Shown here piece after piece: positions 55,494 through 63,858 of a stretch of 64,000 nt of DNA. This DNA is from a virus. The DNA lies in IMG/VR virus record IMGVR_UViG_3300046694_000315, positions 42,047 to 106,046 of that record, one strand, 5' to 3'. Below the pieces are notes generated by a model, which saw only the letters and a program-made list of their open reading frames with translations, did no database searches and was not told the DNA's origin. The position numbers and the translations under genes were made by a program. The stretch's first letter is position 1. The number at the start of each line of letters is the position of its first letter.

Positions 55494-55905
55494 TGATGAC
55501 CTCGCTTACGGTGCCGCCCACACGGACCACGGCGGTGTTGGTCTGGAGCGACAGGCTGGAAGGGGACGACCCGGCCTCGCGGCGCATGTAGTCGACCTCG
55601 ATACGAGCGAGGGACAACTGAGAGGCGTCCGGAATCGGGGTCGCCTTCTGGAGAACCACGCCGGGCTCATACGTATTGAACGCAGCCGTCACGGCGCGGC
55701 TGATTTCCTGAGCGACAAAGGACGCATCAGGGTCGAAAAGCAGATCAGCCACGGGAACCCCGTAATCCGGGAGCATGACCCGCTCCCCCGGCTGAGTGCC
55801 GACGAGTGCGTGTACATGCTGGGCGATCTGCCTGTCCGGACTCGTCTCGACGGCGATAGTCCCGTCGGACGCTAGGCGAAATGGAACTGCAATCTCGGTA
55901 GGCAT
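55486..55905 (-). CDS. gp25-like baseplate wedge protein
   Basis: MPTEIAVPFRLASDGTIAVE ... SPDRQIAQHVHALVGTQPGE RVMLPDYGVP matches the GPW/gp25 family (R-x-M-x-P-x-Y-G). The start codon and first seven codons form one arm of the perfect inverted repeat at 55884-55945. SD GGGAG lies in the hairpin loop. Confidence 0.85.
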   Translation of the reverse strand: MPTEIAVPFRLASDGTIAVETSPDRQIAQHVHALVGTQPGERVMLPDYGVPVADLLFDPDASFVAQEISRAVTAAFNTYEPGVVLQKATPIPDASQLSLARIEVDYMRREAGSSPSSLSLQTNTAVVRVGGTVSEVISG

Positions 55906-55945
55906 GCTTGCATTCTCCCAGGAATGCCTACCGAGATTGCAGTTC
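55884..55945 (-). promoter_or_regulatory. Perfect 22-bp inverted repeat enclosing the gp25-like start
   Basis: Arms 55884-55905 and 55924-55945 are exactly complementary, with an 18-base loop. In the mRNA the 5' arm lies between the stop of the 55948 gene and the SD, which sits in the loop, and the 3' arm contains the ATG and codons 2-7 of the gp25-like gene. It would sequester the start codon. Confidence 0.85.
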
Positions 55946-55947
55946 GG

Positions 55948-56124
55948 TCAGGATGCCGGAACGATGTCCGTTACGTGGTTGCCGCACTGACTGCACAGAG
56001 CCCGGTATGCCGGTTCTGTTACGTTGGCGTACATATCCACGGTGAAGGAGACGCCTTCCATGGAGCACTCCGCTGTGCGACACGTGACAATCATCGTCAC
56101 CGGTATCGGTTCTTCTTCGTTCAT
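55948..56124 (-). CDS. 58-residue zinc-ribbon-like protein
   Basis: MNEEEPIPVTMIVTCRTAEC SMEGVSFTVDMYANVTEPAY RALCSQCGNHVTD has C-x4-C and C-x2-C, a likely zinc ribbon. It starts one base after the spike stop and ends at the hairpin that masks the next gene. Such small genes occur in phage baseplate operons. Function unknown. Confidence 0.7.
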   Translation of the reverse strand: MNEEEPIPVTMIVTCRTAECSMEGVSFTVDMYANVTEPAYRALCSQCGNHVTDIVPAS

Positions 56125-56125
56125 A

Positions 56126-58591
56126 TCAACTTGCCATAACTATGTAGTCGACGCCGGTGGCCGTTGTATTCGTTCTGGTGAGCCAGATCGTAACTGAGTC
56201 CGTTGTCACGCCGGTACATCCGACGCCCGTCACCGACGTTCCGGGAACTGTGGTGGAAGGCGTCGCGATTGCTCTCGGACTACTGCCCGTAAGGCCGAGC
56301 CCCGTTACCGTCACCGACGTCGGAGTATTCGCGGCGCTGGGGGTGATCGTCACGCGGCCGGTAACGATATTCGCAGCGGCCAGGACACCGGATACCTGTA
56401 GCGCGTCAGCGCCAATTTCCGCCCCCGTGTAGGCGCCGTTGTAAGACAGGAGGATGTATGGGGTGTCTGCGGTGTCGTTTACGTTCGGCGGAGCGATAAA
56501 CATCGACCTGGAATCGGCTGAGCCGTCGACCGAGATGAGTCCGGGAGCGTCCGTGGCGGTGGCGCCGTAGAACAGCAACTCGGCGAAGTTCGCAGGGTTG
56601 TTCGAGTTCATCTCGACGCGGGCACCCGACGCGGCGCTTCGGACGGTTGCACCAGTGATGGTGGACGTACCGGTGATCGTGACACCGTTGATCGTCTTGC
56701 CATTGATGGCGTTCGCGTCGAGTTTGTCGGCGGTGATAGACCCGGCCACGACCAGCGCGTTGTCCACGGCCTTGCGCATCTTGGCGTTGGTGACGAGCCA
56801 GTACCCGGCCGCCGTCGTCGGTGTCGTCTGTGACGGGCCTACACCGAACGTCGCCAGGTACTTCCCGGCCGGGATCGTGATCTGGCCGCTGATCTTGATC
56901 CAGGTTGTTGCCGCCGACGGAGCGAGGCTTGCGGTAGCGGGCCAGGTGGTGTTGGCGCCTGCTGCGTCCGACGTCGCCAGGAAGAACCGCAGGCTGCTGT
57001 TGCAGGTGCTGGAGGCGGCCACCCACGCCTCGACGTAGTAGGTCTCCCCCGGCGACACCGGCATGGCGTTCAGCGTTCCGGCGCTGTGCTTCCACGTCAG
57101 GTCGGTGTTGAGGCTGGTCTGCGAGATGAGTTTCGCGACCCACGAGGCTGGGGCCCCTGCCGTCACGCTGGGGTCGGTGGAGGCCGTCCGGACGACGTTG
57201 GTGCCCCAGTTCCAGGCGCTGCTGTTCTGCGTGAACTGGGGGTCCAGGAGGATGTTCGACGTATCTCCGATGACCAGCTTGTCCGTGGTGATGGACCGGG
57301 CCCCGATGACGGATGCGCTGATGGTGCCGGTGGTGATCGAGCCGCCGTTGATCGTCGTGGTGGTCGGGATGGTGCCGTTGTTCAACTGGTTGGCCGGGAT
57401 GCTGACGCCCGAGCCGATGGAGCCGGTGACCGTGGTCGCCGAGGACGCGGAACCTGACGTCGTCGCGGAACCTGCCGTGGCTGCGGAGGAGACCTGCCCG
57501 GAGACGTTCGTGCCGGAGATGACGAGGTTGGTCGCGTCGATCTGTGACGCTGTCAGCCTGCCGACGGTGATCTTGGAGGCATCGATGGACGCGATGACGC
57601 CGGACTCAGCGGTGATCGTCCCGGCCGCCATCTGGTTGGCGGTGACCGAGTTGGCTGCGATGTCCCCGGTGCCTGCCTGGTGCGCCGTGCCGGAGTTCGC
57701 GGCCGACGGCGCGGAAGCGATGGCGACCTTGGAGTAGGCCACCAGCCGGTAGCTGTACGCGGAGGCGTAGTTCTGGACGGAGTCGTAGAGGAAGTCCGCG
57801 CCGGGCAGCGTGCCGACGACGACCGGGTTGGAGAAGGCCGGATCGGTGTCCCGCTGCACCTGCACGTGGGAGAAGATCGCAGGCATCGCGAAGCCGGAGA
57901 CGTCCTTGCCGTCCCAGGTGACGCGCAGGCCGCCGAGCACGCCGGTAACCCCCGGGGCGGAGGGCACCGGAGGTGGGGTCGAGGACGAGGCGCTGGTGAT
58001 GTGCGCGGACGCCCACAGGGAGACGTTGCTGGAGATGTCGACTGCCTGCACGCGGACCATGACGTCCACGCCGGTATGAAGCCCGTCGAGGACGACGAGG
58101 GTGTCCTGGGTGACCAGCCCGCCGGACCAGTTCGTGCCGTCGTAGGAGTACTGGAGGACGTAGTGGGCGAGGTCGGTGAGGTTGGTGCCGTCCTGGTTCT
58201 CCGTCGGCGCGGTCCAGCTCGCCTGCACGCGGGCCAGGGTGGCACCCTCGTTGGTGACGTACTGCACCGTGGTGAGGGTCAGCGCGGTCGGTTCCTTGGG
58301 CGGGAGAACGTCCAGTGTGTCCCCGGTCGGCAGACCGTCGACCGCGTCCTGGACGTCCTTGATGCCCAGCGGGGAGTAGACCGGCTTCGTGATGTCCCCG
58401 CCCGAGAACTGCACCCACAGGGTCTGGCCGACCGGAGGCACCGTGTTCGTCGGGGATGCCGGAACGGCCCACGCACTTTCCGCGCTTCCCAGGACCTGCG
58501 GAATCAGCAGGGTAACCCGCGCCTCATTCAGCGGGTCCTGGTTATTGGAGACACTTCCCCGGTATATGCCCAGCATCGGCTCAGCCGACAT
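56126..58591 (-). CDS. Baseplate spike/OB protein with FN3 and fibre domain, 821 aa
   Basis: The N-terminal GIYRGSVSNNQDPLNEARVT LLIPQVLGS resembles gp5/VgrG OB-fold entries (R-x-x-V-x-x-P-x-V-x-G). Two fibronectin III domains follow (VQASWTAPTENQDGT ... YSYDGTNW; GVTGVLGGLRVTWDG), then repeated A-x-x-I-x-A-x-x-I segments (collagen/beta-helix-like fibre) and a C-terminal beta sandwich. It probably forms the tail tip. The Leu-His-Thr site (58073) is in the first FN3. Confidence 0.78.
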   Translation of the reverse strand: MSAEPMLGIYRGSVSNNQDPLNEARVTLLIPQVLGSAESAWAVPASPTNTVPPVGQTLWVQFSGGDITKPVYSPLGIKDVQDAVDGLPTGDTLDVLPPKEPTALTLTTVQYVTNEGATLARVQASWTAPTENQDGTNLTDLAHYVLQYSYDGTNWSGGLVTQDTLVVLDGLHTGVDVMVRVQAVDISSNVSLWASAHITSASSSTPPPVPSAPGVTGVLGGLRVTWDGKDVSGFAMPAIFSHVQVQRDTDPAFSNPVVVGTLPGADFLYDSVQNYASAYSYRLVAYSKVAIASAPSAANSGTAHQAGTGDIAANSVTANQMAAGTITAESGVIASIDASKITVGRLTASQIDATNLVISGTNVSGQVSSAATAGSATTSGSASSATTVTGSIGSGVSIPANQLNNGTIPTTTTINGGSITTGTISASVIGARSITTDKLVIGDTSNILLDPQFTQNSSAWNWGTNVVRTASTDPSVTAGAPASWVAKLISQTSLNTDLTWKHSAGTLNAMPVSPGETYYVEAWVAASSTCNSSLRFFLATSDAAGANTTWPATASLAPSAATTWIKISGQITIPAGKYLATFGVGPSQTTPTTAAGYWLVTNAKMRKAVDNALVVAGSITADKLDANAINGKTINGVTITGTSTITGATVRSAASGARVEMNSNNPANFAELLFYGATATDAPGLISVDGSADSRSMFIAPPNVNDTADTPYILLSYNGAYTGAEIGADALQVSGVLAAANIVTGRVTITPSAANTPTSVTVTGLGLTGSSPRAIATPSTTVPGTSVTGVGCTGVTTDSVTIWLTRTNTTATGVDYIVMAS

Positions 58592-59729
58592 TGATATCCT
58601 CCAAAAGGCTCGACTCCCAGAACTGCTTGTTTCTCAGAACAGCCGGGACGCTGTCGAACTTGAAACGCTTGTTCGCATCGCTTCGGAATGTTACCGCGTA
58701 GGGCTGATCCCTTTCCGCATCCACCGTCGTGGTGAACAGCAGTCCGGAGTTGTCCTTGCTGCGGTTGATGATGTGCTTTGTCGACGTGACCATCCACCGA
58801 CCCTGACGGTCAGAGGAAATCGACGAACCGGAAATACCGATGAGCGTTCCCGGGGAAACCTTCGACGTGCCGTATACCGTCGCCTGAATGGTGATCCATC
58901 CTTGCGAAGCCAGCGTGCGCGCTTCCATGAGTGCCTGGGCGTCCGCGTAGTTGTCGACCGCGCGGGACGTGGTGATCGTGTTCAGGAACGAGGACGCTCC
59001 GGTCTTCGCCGAGGACGACGCCTGAATGACCCGGCCGGTCTTTGCGTCCAGGCCGGAAATGGCGGACGTGCCGGTAGTTCCGTTGGCCCGGGGAATCATC
59101 GTGCCCGCCAGGATCGTCATGTCCTGGAGGGTGTCGTACTTGCCGGGCCGCTGGCTCTTCGTGAACACCGGAATGTCCTGGGCCTTCTGCCCGAGGAGCA
59201 GAATTCGCGGGTCCAGGAAGTACAGCGTCGTGCCTTCCACCCAGAAACGGAAACCCGTCTCGGCCGCAAGGTCGGACACCAACTTGAAATCGGACTGGCC
59301 CGACTGCGCCCAGTAGGTGAGGCGCCGGGCGCTCGGGGAGATAACCGTGCGCAGCCCGTTCTCCCGGCCCACCTGCCGCACGATCGACGTCGGGGAGACG
59401 TTCTTCCACGACCGGGTGCGCTGGGTGTTCATGGGCAGCGATGTCCCGATGCAGACGTACCGGGTGGTGACGGTCTGGTTGGCGGAGGTGGCCATCACGC
59501 TGGAGTGGTGTACGTAGCCGTACCAGCGCGACATGTCGTTCGGGGACCGGCCGTAGTCCAAGACCACGGGGGCCAGCTCGGGGTAGGCGGTCCGGCCGAT
59601 GGGCGTGGACACGTCGATGATGGCCATGGCATGGACGCCATAGCCTTCGCGGACCTCGACCCGGTAGATGTAGTCGGTCACCCGGTCCGAGCCGATGGCC
59701 AGCCGGGTGACAGGCGGCTGCTCAGACAC
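58581..59729 (-). CDS. Baseplate hub (gpD/gp27-like), 382 aa
   Basis: The centre contains FHDRVR-like SWKNVSPTSIVRQVGRENGL RTVISPSARRLTYWAQSGQS DFKLVSDLAAETGFRFWVEG TTLYFLD, a phage late control D/hub pattern. The GTG start overlaps the LysM gene, and the end overlaps the spike gene. It connects the tube and the spike. Confidence 0.8.
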   Translation of the reverse strand: MSEQPPVTRLAIGSDRVTDYIYRVEVREGYGVHAMAIIDVSTPIGRTAYPELAPVVLDYGRSPNDMSRWYGYVHHSSVMATSANQTVTTRYVCIGTSLPMNTQRTRSWKNVSPTSIVRQVGRENGLRTVISPSARRLTYWAQSGQSDFKLVSDLAAETGFRFWVEGTTLYFLDPRILLLGQKAQDIPVFTKSQRPGKYDTLQDMTILAGTMIPRANGTTGTSAISGLDAKTGRVIQASSSAKTGASSFLNTITTSRAVDNYADAQALMEARTLASQGWITIQATVYGTSKVSPGTLIGISGSSISSDRQGRWMVTSTKHIINRSKDNSGLLFTTTVDAERDQPYAVTFRSDANKRFKFDSVPAVLRNKQFWESSLLEDINVG

Positions 59730-59994
59730 TGGGGACCCGCACGATCTGCCCCGGGGTGATCACGGTCCAGTCCATGATCTCCGGGTTCGCGTCGGCGATG
59801 TGCCACCACATACCGGGGTCGCCGTAGTACTGCTGCGCGAGCAGGTCGATACGGTCAGCCGAAGTCAACTGGTGGTAGGTGAAGTTGAACGTCCACTCGC
59901 GCTGCTGGCCGGGCACAACCGTGAGGTTGGTGCCCCGGCTGGAGGCAACGAGGGTGAGCGTGGAGTCTGCGTAGCGGGAGTTGTTGGTGATCAC
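59722..59994 (-). CDS. LysM-type tail protein, 90 aa
   Basis: REWTFNFTYHQLTSADRIDL LAQQYYGDPGMWWHIADANP EIMDWTVITPGQIVRVP is a LysM-like repeat of the tail protein X/gp53 type, with the typical Y-G-D-P-x-x-W-W-x-I-A-x-A-N-P. GTG start overlaps the upstream stop (GTGA). Confidence 0.85.
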   Translation of the reverse strand: MITNNSRYADSTLTLVASSRGTNLTVVPGQQREWTFNFTYHQLTSADRIDLLAQQYYGDPGMWWHIADANPEIMDWTVITPGQIVRVPSV

Positions 59995-60794
59995 CGTCCG
60001 GCCTTTCCGCTCTTGGCCGCCTGCTCGGAGGCAGACAGCGGGTCGCCCCAGTTGCCTGCGCGAGGGCCGATGAAGCCGGGCTTGGCCTCGTACTTGTTGC
60101 CTCCCTGCGGCGTCGGCAGGAGCGTCACGGTGACCGTGACCTGCGCGCGAGAGGGGATCATCTCCTGGGTCCAGTGGGTGTACTGGAGGTCCAACTGCTG
60201 GATGACGCCGTAGTAGGACAGCGACGTGCCGATCACGACGTACACCGGCACGTAGGTCATGGGACCGGCCGGGCCGTTGGTGTAGGTGCCCTTCGAGAAC
60301 GCCTTCTTGTAGGCGTCCGCGTCGGAGCTGCTGTCGTCGGTGACCGGCATCGGGGTGGCGATACCGGTGATCTTGTAGAGGGCGAGGATGTCGTAGGCCA
60401 CGCCGAAGGAAGGCACCATCGTGGCCGCCTCCCCGTACAACTTCGAGGAGTCCCACAGTTCGTAGGTGCGGTCGAAGAGCAGGCTGAACGACAGCGTCTG
60501 CTGAAGTGGGAGCAGCGTCTGCCCGGCGGTGACGTCGTCCTTGTTCACCGCGTTCGGGTCGGACAGGACGTTGGTGTCGATGCCGTGGGAGATGCTGATC
60601 GTGCTCGGGTTGTAGAGGAAGTTGCAGCGCTGGCGGGCGCCGTTCACTCCCTTCTCCTGGATGATGAATCCCCGGGTCAACTTCTTTCCGCCCGACCCGG
60701 TAACCCAGTCGACTCCGCCCAGGTTCTGGGTGAACGGAATGCTGGTGATTCGCGGGTCGAAGGGACCGTTGTCGGTTATCTTGCTGGCGGCCAT
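59991..60794 (-). CDS. Contractile-injection tube/tail-tip protein, 267 aa
   Basis: RQRCNFLYNPSTISISHGID and QQTLSFSLLFDRTYELWDSS, then PVYVVIGTSLSYYGVIQQLD LQYTHWTQEMIPSRAQVTVT VTLLPTP resemble CIS-tube proteins that precede LysM proteins in contractile tails (F-N-P-x-S-x-S, F-L-x-D, V-x-x-V-x-V-x-L). The ATG overlaps the stop of the leader ORF 60794-60823 (TAATG). Confidence 0.7.
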   Translation of the reverse strand: MAASKITDNGPFDPRITSIPFTQNLGGVDWVTGSGGKKLTRGFIIQEKGVNGARQRCNFLYNPSTISISHGIDTNVLSDPNAVNKDDVTAGQTLLPLQQTLSFSLLFDRTYELWDSSKLYGEAATMVPSFGVAYDILALYKITGIATPMPVTDDSSSDADAYKKAFSKGTYTNGPAGPMTYVPVYVVIGTSLSYYGVIQQLDLQYTHWTQEMIPSRAQVTVTVTLLPTPQGGNKYEAKPGFIGPRAGNWGDPLSASEQAAKSGKAGR

Positions 60795-60823
60795 TACGCG
60801 ACCGCCCGAGTATGAAGTCGCAT
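60794..60823 (-). CDS. Leader mini-ORF MRLHTRAVA between tape measure and tube gene
   Basis: Nine codons: ATG at 60821-60823, stop TAA overlapping the ATG of the tube gene. It begins two bases after the stop of the tape measure gene and exactly fills the intergenic gap. Codons 3-5 are CTT CAT ACT. Like the recA leader it begins ATG CGA CTT CAT AC. Confidence 0.65.
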   Translation of the reverse strand: MRLHTRAVA

Positions 60824-60825
60824 TG

Positions 60826-63800
60826 TTAGTTACCTGCCGCGATGAGGTTGATTCGGTTGTCCTCGGCGATGGCCGTCATGATCTGCTGAGCAGCGTCACG
60901 GGCCGACTGGGAGTCCATGGCACCTTGCACCTTCACGGTGATCGCACCGGCATTGAAGTGCAGGGTGGCCGCGCCACCCTTGGCATGAAGCCCGCCGACG
61001 CCGTTGCTCAGTGGCGTGTTGCCGGACAGCGCGGCACGCACAGCCTCAGCCTGGTAGGCCGGGATGATCATCTCGCCCTTGTGGACGCGGGCCGTCTGGT
61101 CGACGTCGATGTTGGTCGAGCCGACCGCGTATCCCTTGTATGCACCGCCGTTGGCCATGGCCTTGATGCCCGGCACATTGTCCAGGCTGTGGTAGCGGGA
61201 TTCCGCGTAGCGCACGCCCGCGATGATGTTGTCGACCGGGTTCCAGATGTCCTTGTGACCCTTGAGCGAATACGCGTTGAACGTCGAGTCGATGGTCTGC
61301 ATGATGCCCTTGGACGGGTGGCCCGCCTTGGCATTGGAGTCGGTGCGGTTGATCGCCCGGGGGTTGCCGCTGGACTCGTGCATGATCATCGTGTTGACGA
61401 TGGACTCGTTGTGCTTGGTGTCCTGCTTGAGGATCCCGAGCGCGGACTTGATCCACTTGGCTACGTTGCCCTTCGGCATCGCCCCCGTGGGGACGTCGCT
61501 GGAGGAGTCGTCCGAGGCGGCGTCCTTGCTGGCCGTGCTGGAGCCGGTGCTGATCTGGGCCGTGGAGATTCCGGCCGCGATGGCATCGACTTCCTCGGTG
61601 GATCCGTACGCGCCGGTATCACCGCCGAAGCCCATGCTGGAAAGCCGGTTGGAGCCGGACCCGGCGGTGTCCTCGGTGTCGCTGCCGACGTCGCTCATGC
61701 TGCCGACGGATCCGAGGATCCGCACGGCGTTGGTGAACTCGCTCGGCTTGAAGGAGCGGACACGCACCACGGCACCCGTGTGCGGCGCCTCGATCAGCCT
61801 GCCGCCACCGATGCACATCACGACGTGGTGCGCGGGGTCACCGTTGAACATCAGGTCACCGGGGCGCACGTCGCTCATCTTGACCTTCTTACCGGCCCGC
61901 TGCTGCTGCGCGGCGGTGCGGGGCAGGGAGACACCGATCTGCCTGAAGGAGTACTGGAGCAAGCCGGAGCAGTCGAAGCCCTTCGGCGTGCTGCCGCCCC
62001 AGACGTACTTCACACCGAGGTACTTCATGGCAACCTTGATGACGGCCGCAGCAGTCTTGCCCGCGCCCGATGTTCCTGTGGCCTTCGCACCGGACGTCTT
62101 GCTGCCGGTTGCCGCAGCCGCGCCGCCAGCCGTGGCACCGCCGAAGAAGTTGCTGACGATGCCCACTCCCGCGCCGATCGTTCCGCCGACAGCGGCACCG
62201 ACAGCGGTACCGATGACGGGGACGACGGAGCCGACCGCAGCACCGGCGAGAGCGCCGGTACCGGCGTCCACCGCGACGTGGCCCCACTTGTTGCCCGTCC
62301 CGCCCTTCTTGCTGACCTTGTCGACGACCTTCGAGCCGAAGTGGTGGGTGAGGTAGGCACCAGCACCGTAGGCGCCAGCAGCCCCCACAGCGCCCGCACT
62401 CAGGTCCAACGCACCCGCAGCGCCTGCGACACCGGGTATACGCCCCATCAGGCCGCCAGCGCCTCCGCCGCTACCCATCAGACCGCTGCCGAGCCGCATG
62501 GCTCCACTGAGACCGCGCGCAGCGCCCCAGGCACCCACACCGGCACCGAGGCTGGAGCCGAGCACCGAACTGGCGCCTCCGACTGCGCCCATCGCCGTGG
62601 ACAGGCCGGTTGCCTTGAGGACGCCCTGGAGCGCGGTGGAGAATTGGTCCAGGTACTTCGTCGCCGTCTGGAGACCTGCGGTGAATCCGTCGTTCTCGTT
62701 GACGTCCTGGTTGCGCAGGGTTCCCGCGCGGGTCATCAGGGTGTTGGCGGTCGACCCACCGATGCCCAGCTTCCCGAGGGCGGACTGAGCGGAGTTCTTC
62801 TCCTCCTGCGTCTTGCCGTTGTCGCGCTTGTTGGCCAGGTTGACGTAGGTCTGTGCGGACGCGCCGGAGACCTGCGCGAGCATCATGCCCTTGAGTTCGC
62901 CCCGGACCAGTTCGAGGGTCTTGGGGTCCAAGGTCCGGGAGAGGGACTGCATGATGCCGGACTGGTCGTTGTCGAGCGTTCCGGCGATCTGCTCCTTGGT
63001 CTTCAGGTTCTTGAGGTTCGGCCACCGGGCGAGTGCCTGTTGGGCGATCTGTCGCGGGGACTGCTTCTGCCCGTTCTTGATCGTCGCGATGCCAATGGCC
63101 TGCATCCCGTAGTACGTGCCAGCCGTCCACGCGGCGGCCGTTCCCTGGGCACGCTGCGTCTCGGACATGCCCGGGTTCATGTAGCCCGAGGTGCCCTTGA
63201 CGTAGTTCCACTGCTGGTTGAAGGAGGATGATCCCGCCGACAGACCCGTACGGGTCATCGTGCCGTAGGCCGTCGCCGCGTCCTGGGTCGACTGGGCGGT
63301 GAAGTTGTTCTTGAAGCCCTGGTCTCGCAGGGTGTGCCAGGACGAGGAGGAGCCCTGTGCCGCCTGGTAGGCGGTCGTCTGCATGACGACCTGGTCGGGC
63401 AGCTTCTTCTGGCCCCACGCGACGACGCTGGACAGCGTGCTCTTGAGGCCGCCGTTGTTCGAGCGTCGGCCGCCGTTGTTGGCTGCACCGCCACCCAGGC
63501 GGGGGGTGTTGCCGCCGCTGTTGCCGCTGTTGTTGCCGCCCTGGCCGCCGTTGTTGGCCGCGCCGCCACCCTGGTTGCCGTTGGTGGAGAAGCGCGCACC
63601 GCCCCCGTTGCCGGTGGGCGAGCCCGTACCGCCCTGACCGCCGTTGGTGCGGCCGTGAGCGTAGTTGCTGGTGCCGTTCCAGACGTCACCCAGCGCAAGG
63701 CCGAGACCCCGGGAGCGGGACATCTGCCCGACTCCGGTGTTTACACCCTTGAGGCCCTTGTTCAAGTCGTTGATGGTGCGCGTAAGGGCAGAGATCGCGT

Positions 63801-63858
63801 CCTGGGCATTGTTCCAGCCCAAGAGCGGTCCCTGCCCCGCCACGTTGTTGCTAGCCAT
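60826..63858 (-). CDS. Tape measure protein with SLT and NlpC/P60 domains
   Basis: About 1010 residues. The N-terminal third is Gly/Asn-rich (GGQGGNNSGNSGG), the middle helical with a Gly/Ala-rich hydrophobic region, then YVWGGSTPKGFDCSGLLQYS FRQ (NlpC/P60: Cys, then HHVVMCIGGG) and an SLT domain IMHESSGNPRAINRTDSNAK AGHPSKGIMQTIDSTF. Both domains would let the tail cross peptidoglycan. The length sets tail length. ATG at 63856-63858 after GAGG; an upstream in-frame start is possible. A Leu-His-Ala variant lies near the C-terminus (60982). Confidence 0.9.
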   Translation of the reverse strand: MASNNVAGQGPLLGWNNAQDAISALTRTINDLNKGLKGVNTGVGQMSRSRGLGLALGDVWNGTSNYAHGRTNGGQGGTGSPTGNGGGARFSTNGNQGGGAANNGGQGGNNSGNSGGNTPRLGGGAANNGGRRSNNGGLKSTLSSVVAWGQKKLPDQVVMQTTAYQAAQGSSSSWHTLRDQGFKNNFTAQSTQDAATAYGTMTRTGLSAGSSSFNQQWNYVKGTSGYMNPGMSETQRAQGTAAAWTAGTYYGMQAIGIATIKNGQKQSPRQIAQQALARWPNLKNLKTKEQIAGTLDNDQSGIMQSLSRTLDPKTLELVRGELKGMMLAQVSGASAQTYVNLANKRDNGKTQEEKNSAQSALGKLGIGGSTANTLMTRAGTLRNQDVNENDGFTAGLQTATKYLDQFSTALQGVLKATGLSTAMGAVGGASSVLGSSLGAGVGAWGAARGLSGAMRLGSGLMGSGGGAGGLMGRIPGVAGAAGALDLSAGAVGAAGAYGAGAYLTHHFGSKVVDKVSKKGGTGNKWGHVAVDAGTGALAGAAVGSVVPVIGTAVGAAVGGTIGAGVGIVSNFFGGATAGGAAAATGSKTSGAKATGTSGAGKTAAAVIKVAMKYLGVKYVWGGSTPKGFDCSGLLQYSFRQIGVSLPRTAAQQQRAGKKVKMSDVRPGDLMFNGDPAHHVVMCIGGGRLIEAPHTGAVVRVRSFKPSEFTNAVRILGSVGSMSDVGSDTEDTAGSGSNRLSSMGFGGDTGAYGSTEEVDAIAAGISTAQISTGSSTASKDAASDDSSSDVPTGAMPKGNVAKWIKSALGILKQDTKHNESIVNTMIMHESSGNPRAINRTDSNAKAGHPSKGIMQTIDSTFNAYSLKGHKDIWNPVDNIIAGVRYAESRYHSLDNVPGIKAMANGGAYKGYAVGSTNIDVDQTARVHKGEMIIPAYQAEAVRAALSGNTPLSNGVGGLHAKGGAATLHFNAGAITVKVQGAMDSQSARDAAQQIMTAIAEDNRINLIAAGN

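Larger units (their letters stand above)
14408..60990 (-). repeat. Dispersed in-frame motif CTTCATA (Leu-His-Thr), 29 TATGAAG copies
   Basis: Written on the plus strand the motif is usually GGTATGAAG. Starts of the 9-mers: 14408, 15928 (CA), 16572, 18397 (GA), 19982 (AG), 20987, 21604, 22869, 26217, 28154, 30933, 31377, 32564, 33608, 34451, 37904, 38689, 39431, 40348, 42890, 43272, 45117 (AG), 45850 (GA), 46631, 47844 (AG), 48230, 49842 (GA), 58073 and 60809 (AG); letters in brackets replace GG. A GGCATGAAG variant is at 60982. In every one of these cases the sense codons are CTT CAT followed by ACC, ACT, ATC, ATG or GCC, in the frame of the gene or mini-ORF. Confidence 0.9.

Noticed and set aside
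14408-60990. The motif as an anticodon-loop mimic, sigma factor -10 box or Chi-like element
   Set aside because: TTCATAC looks like a CAU anticodon loop and TATGAA like a -10 box, but no stem or partner -35 accompanies the copies, and none of these ideas requires a codon frame.
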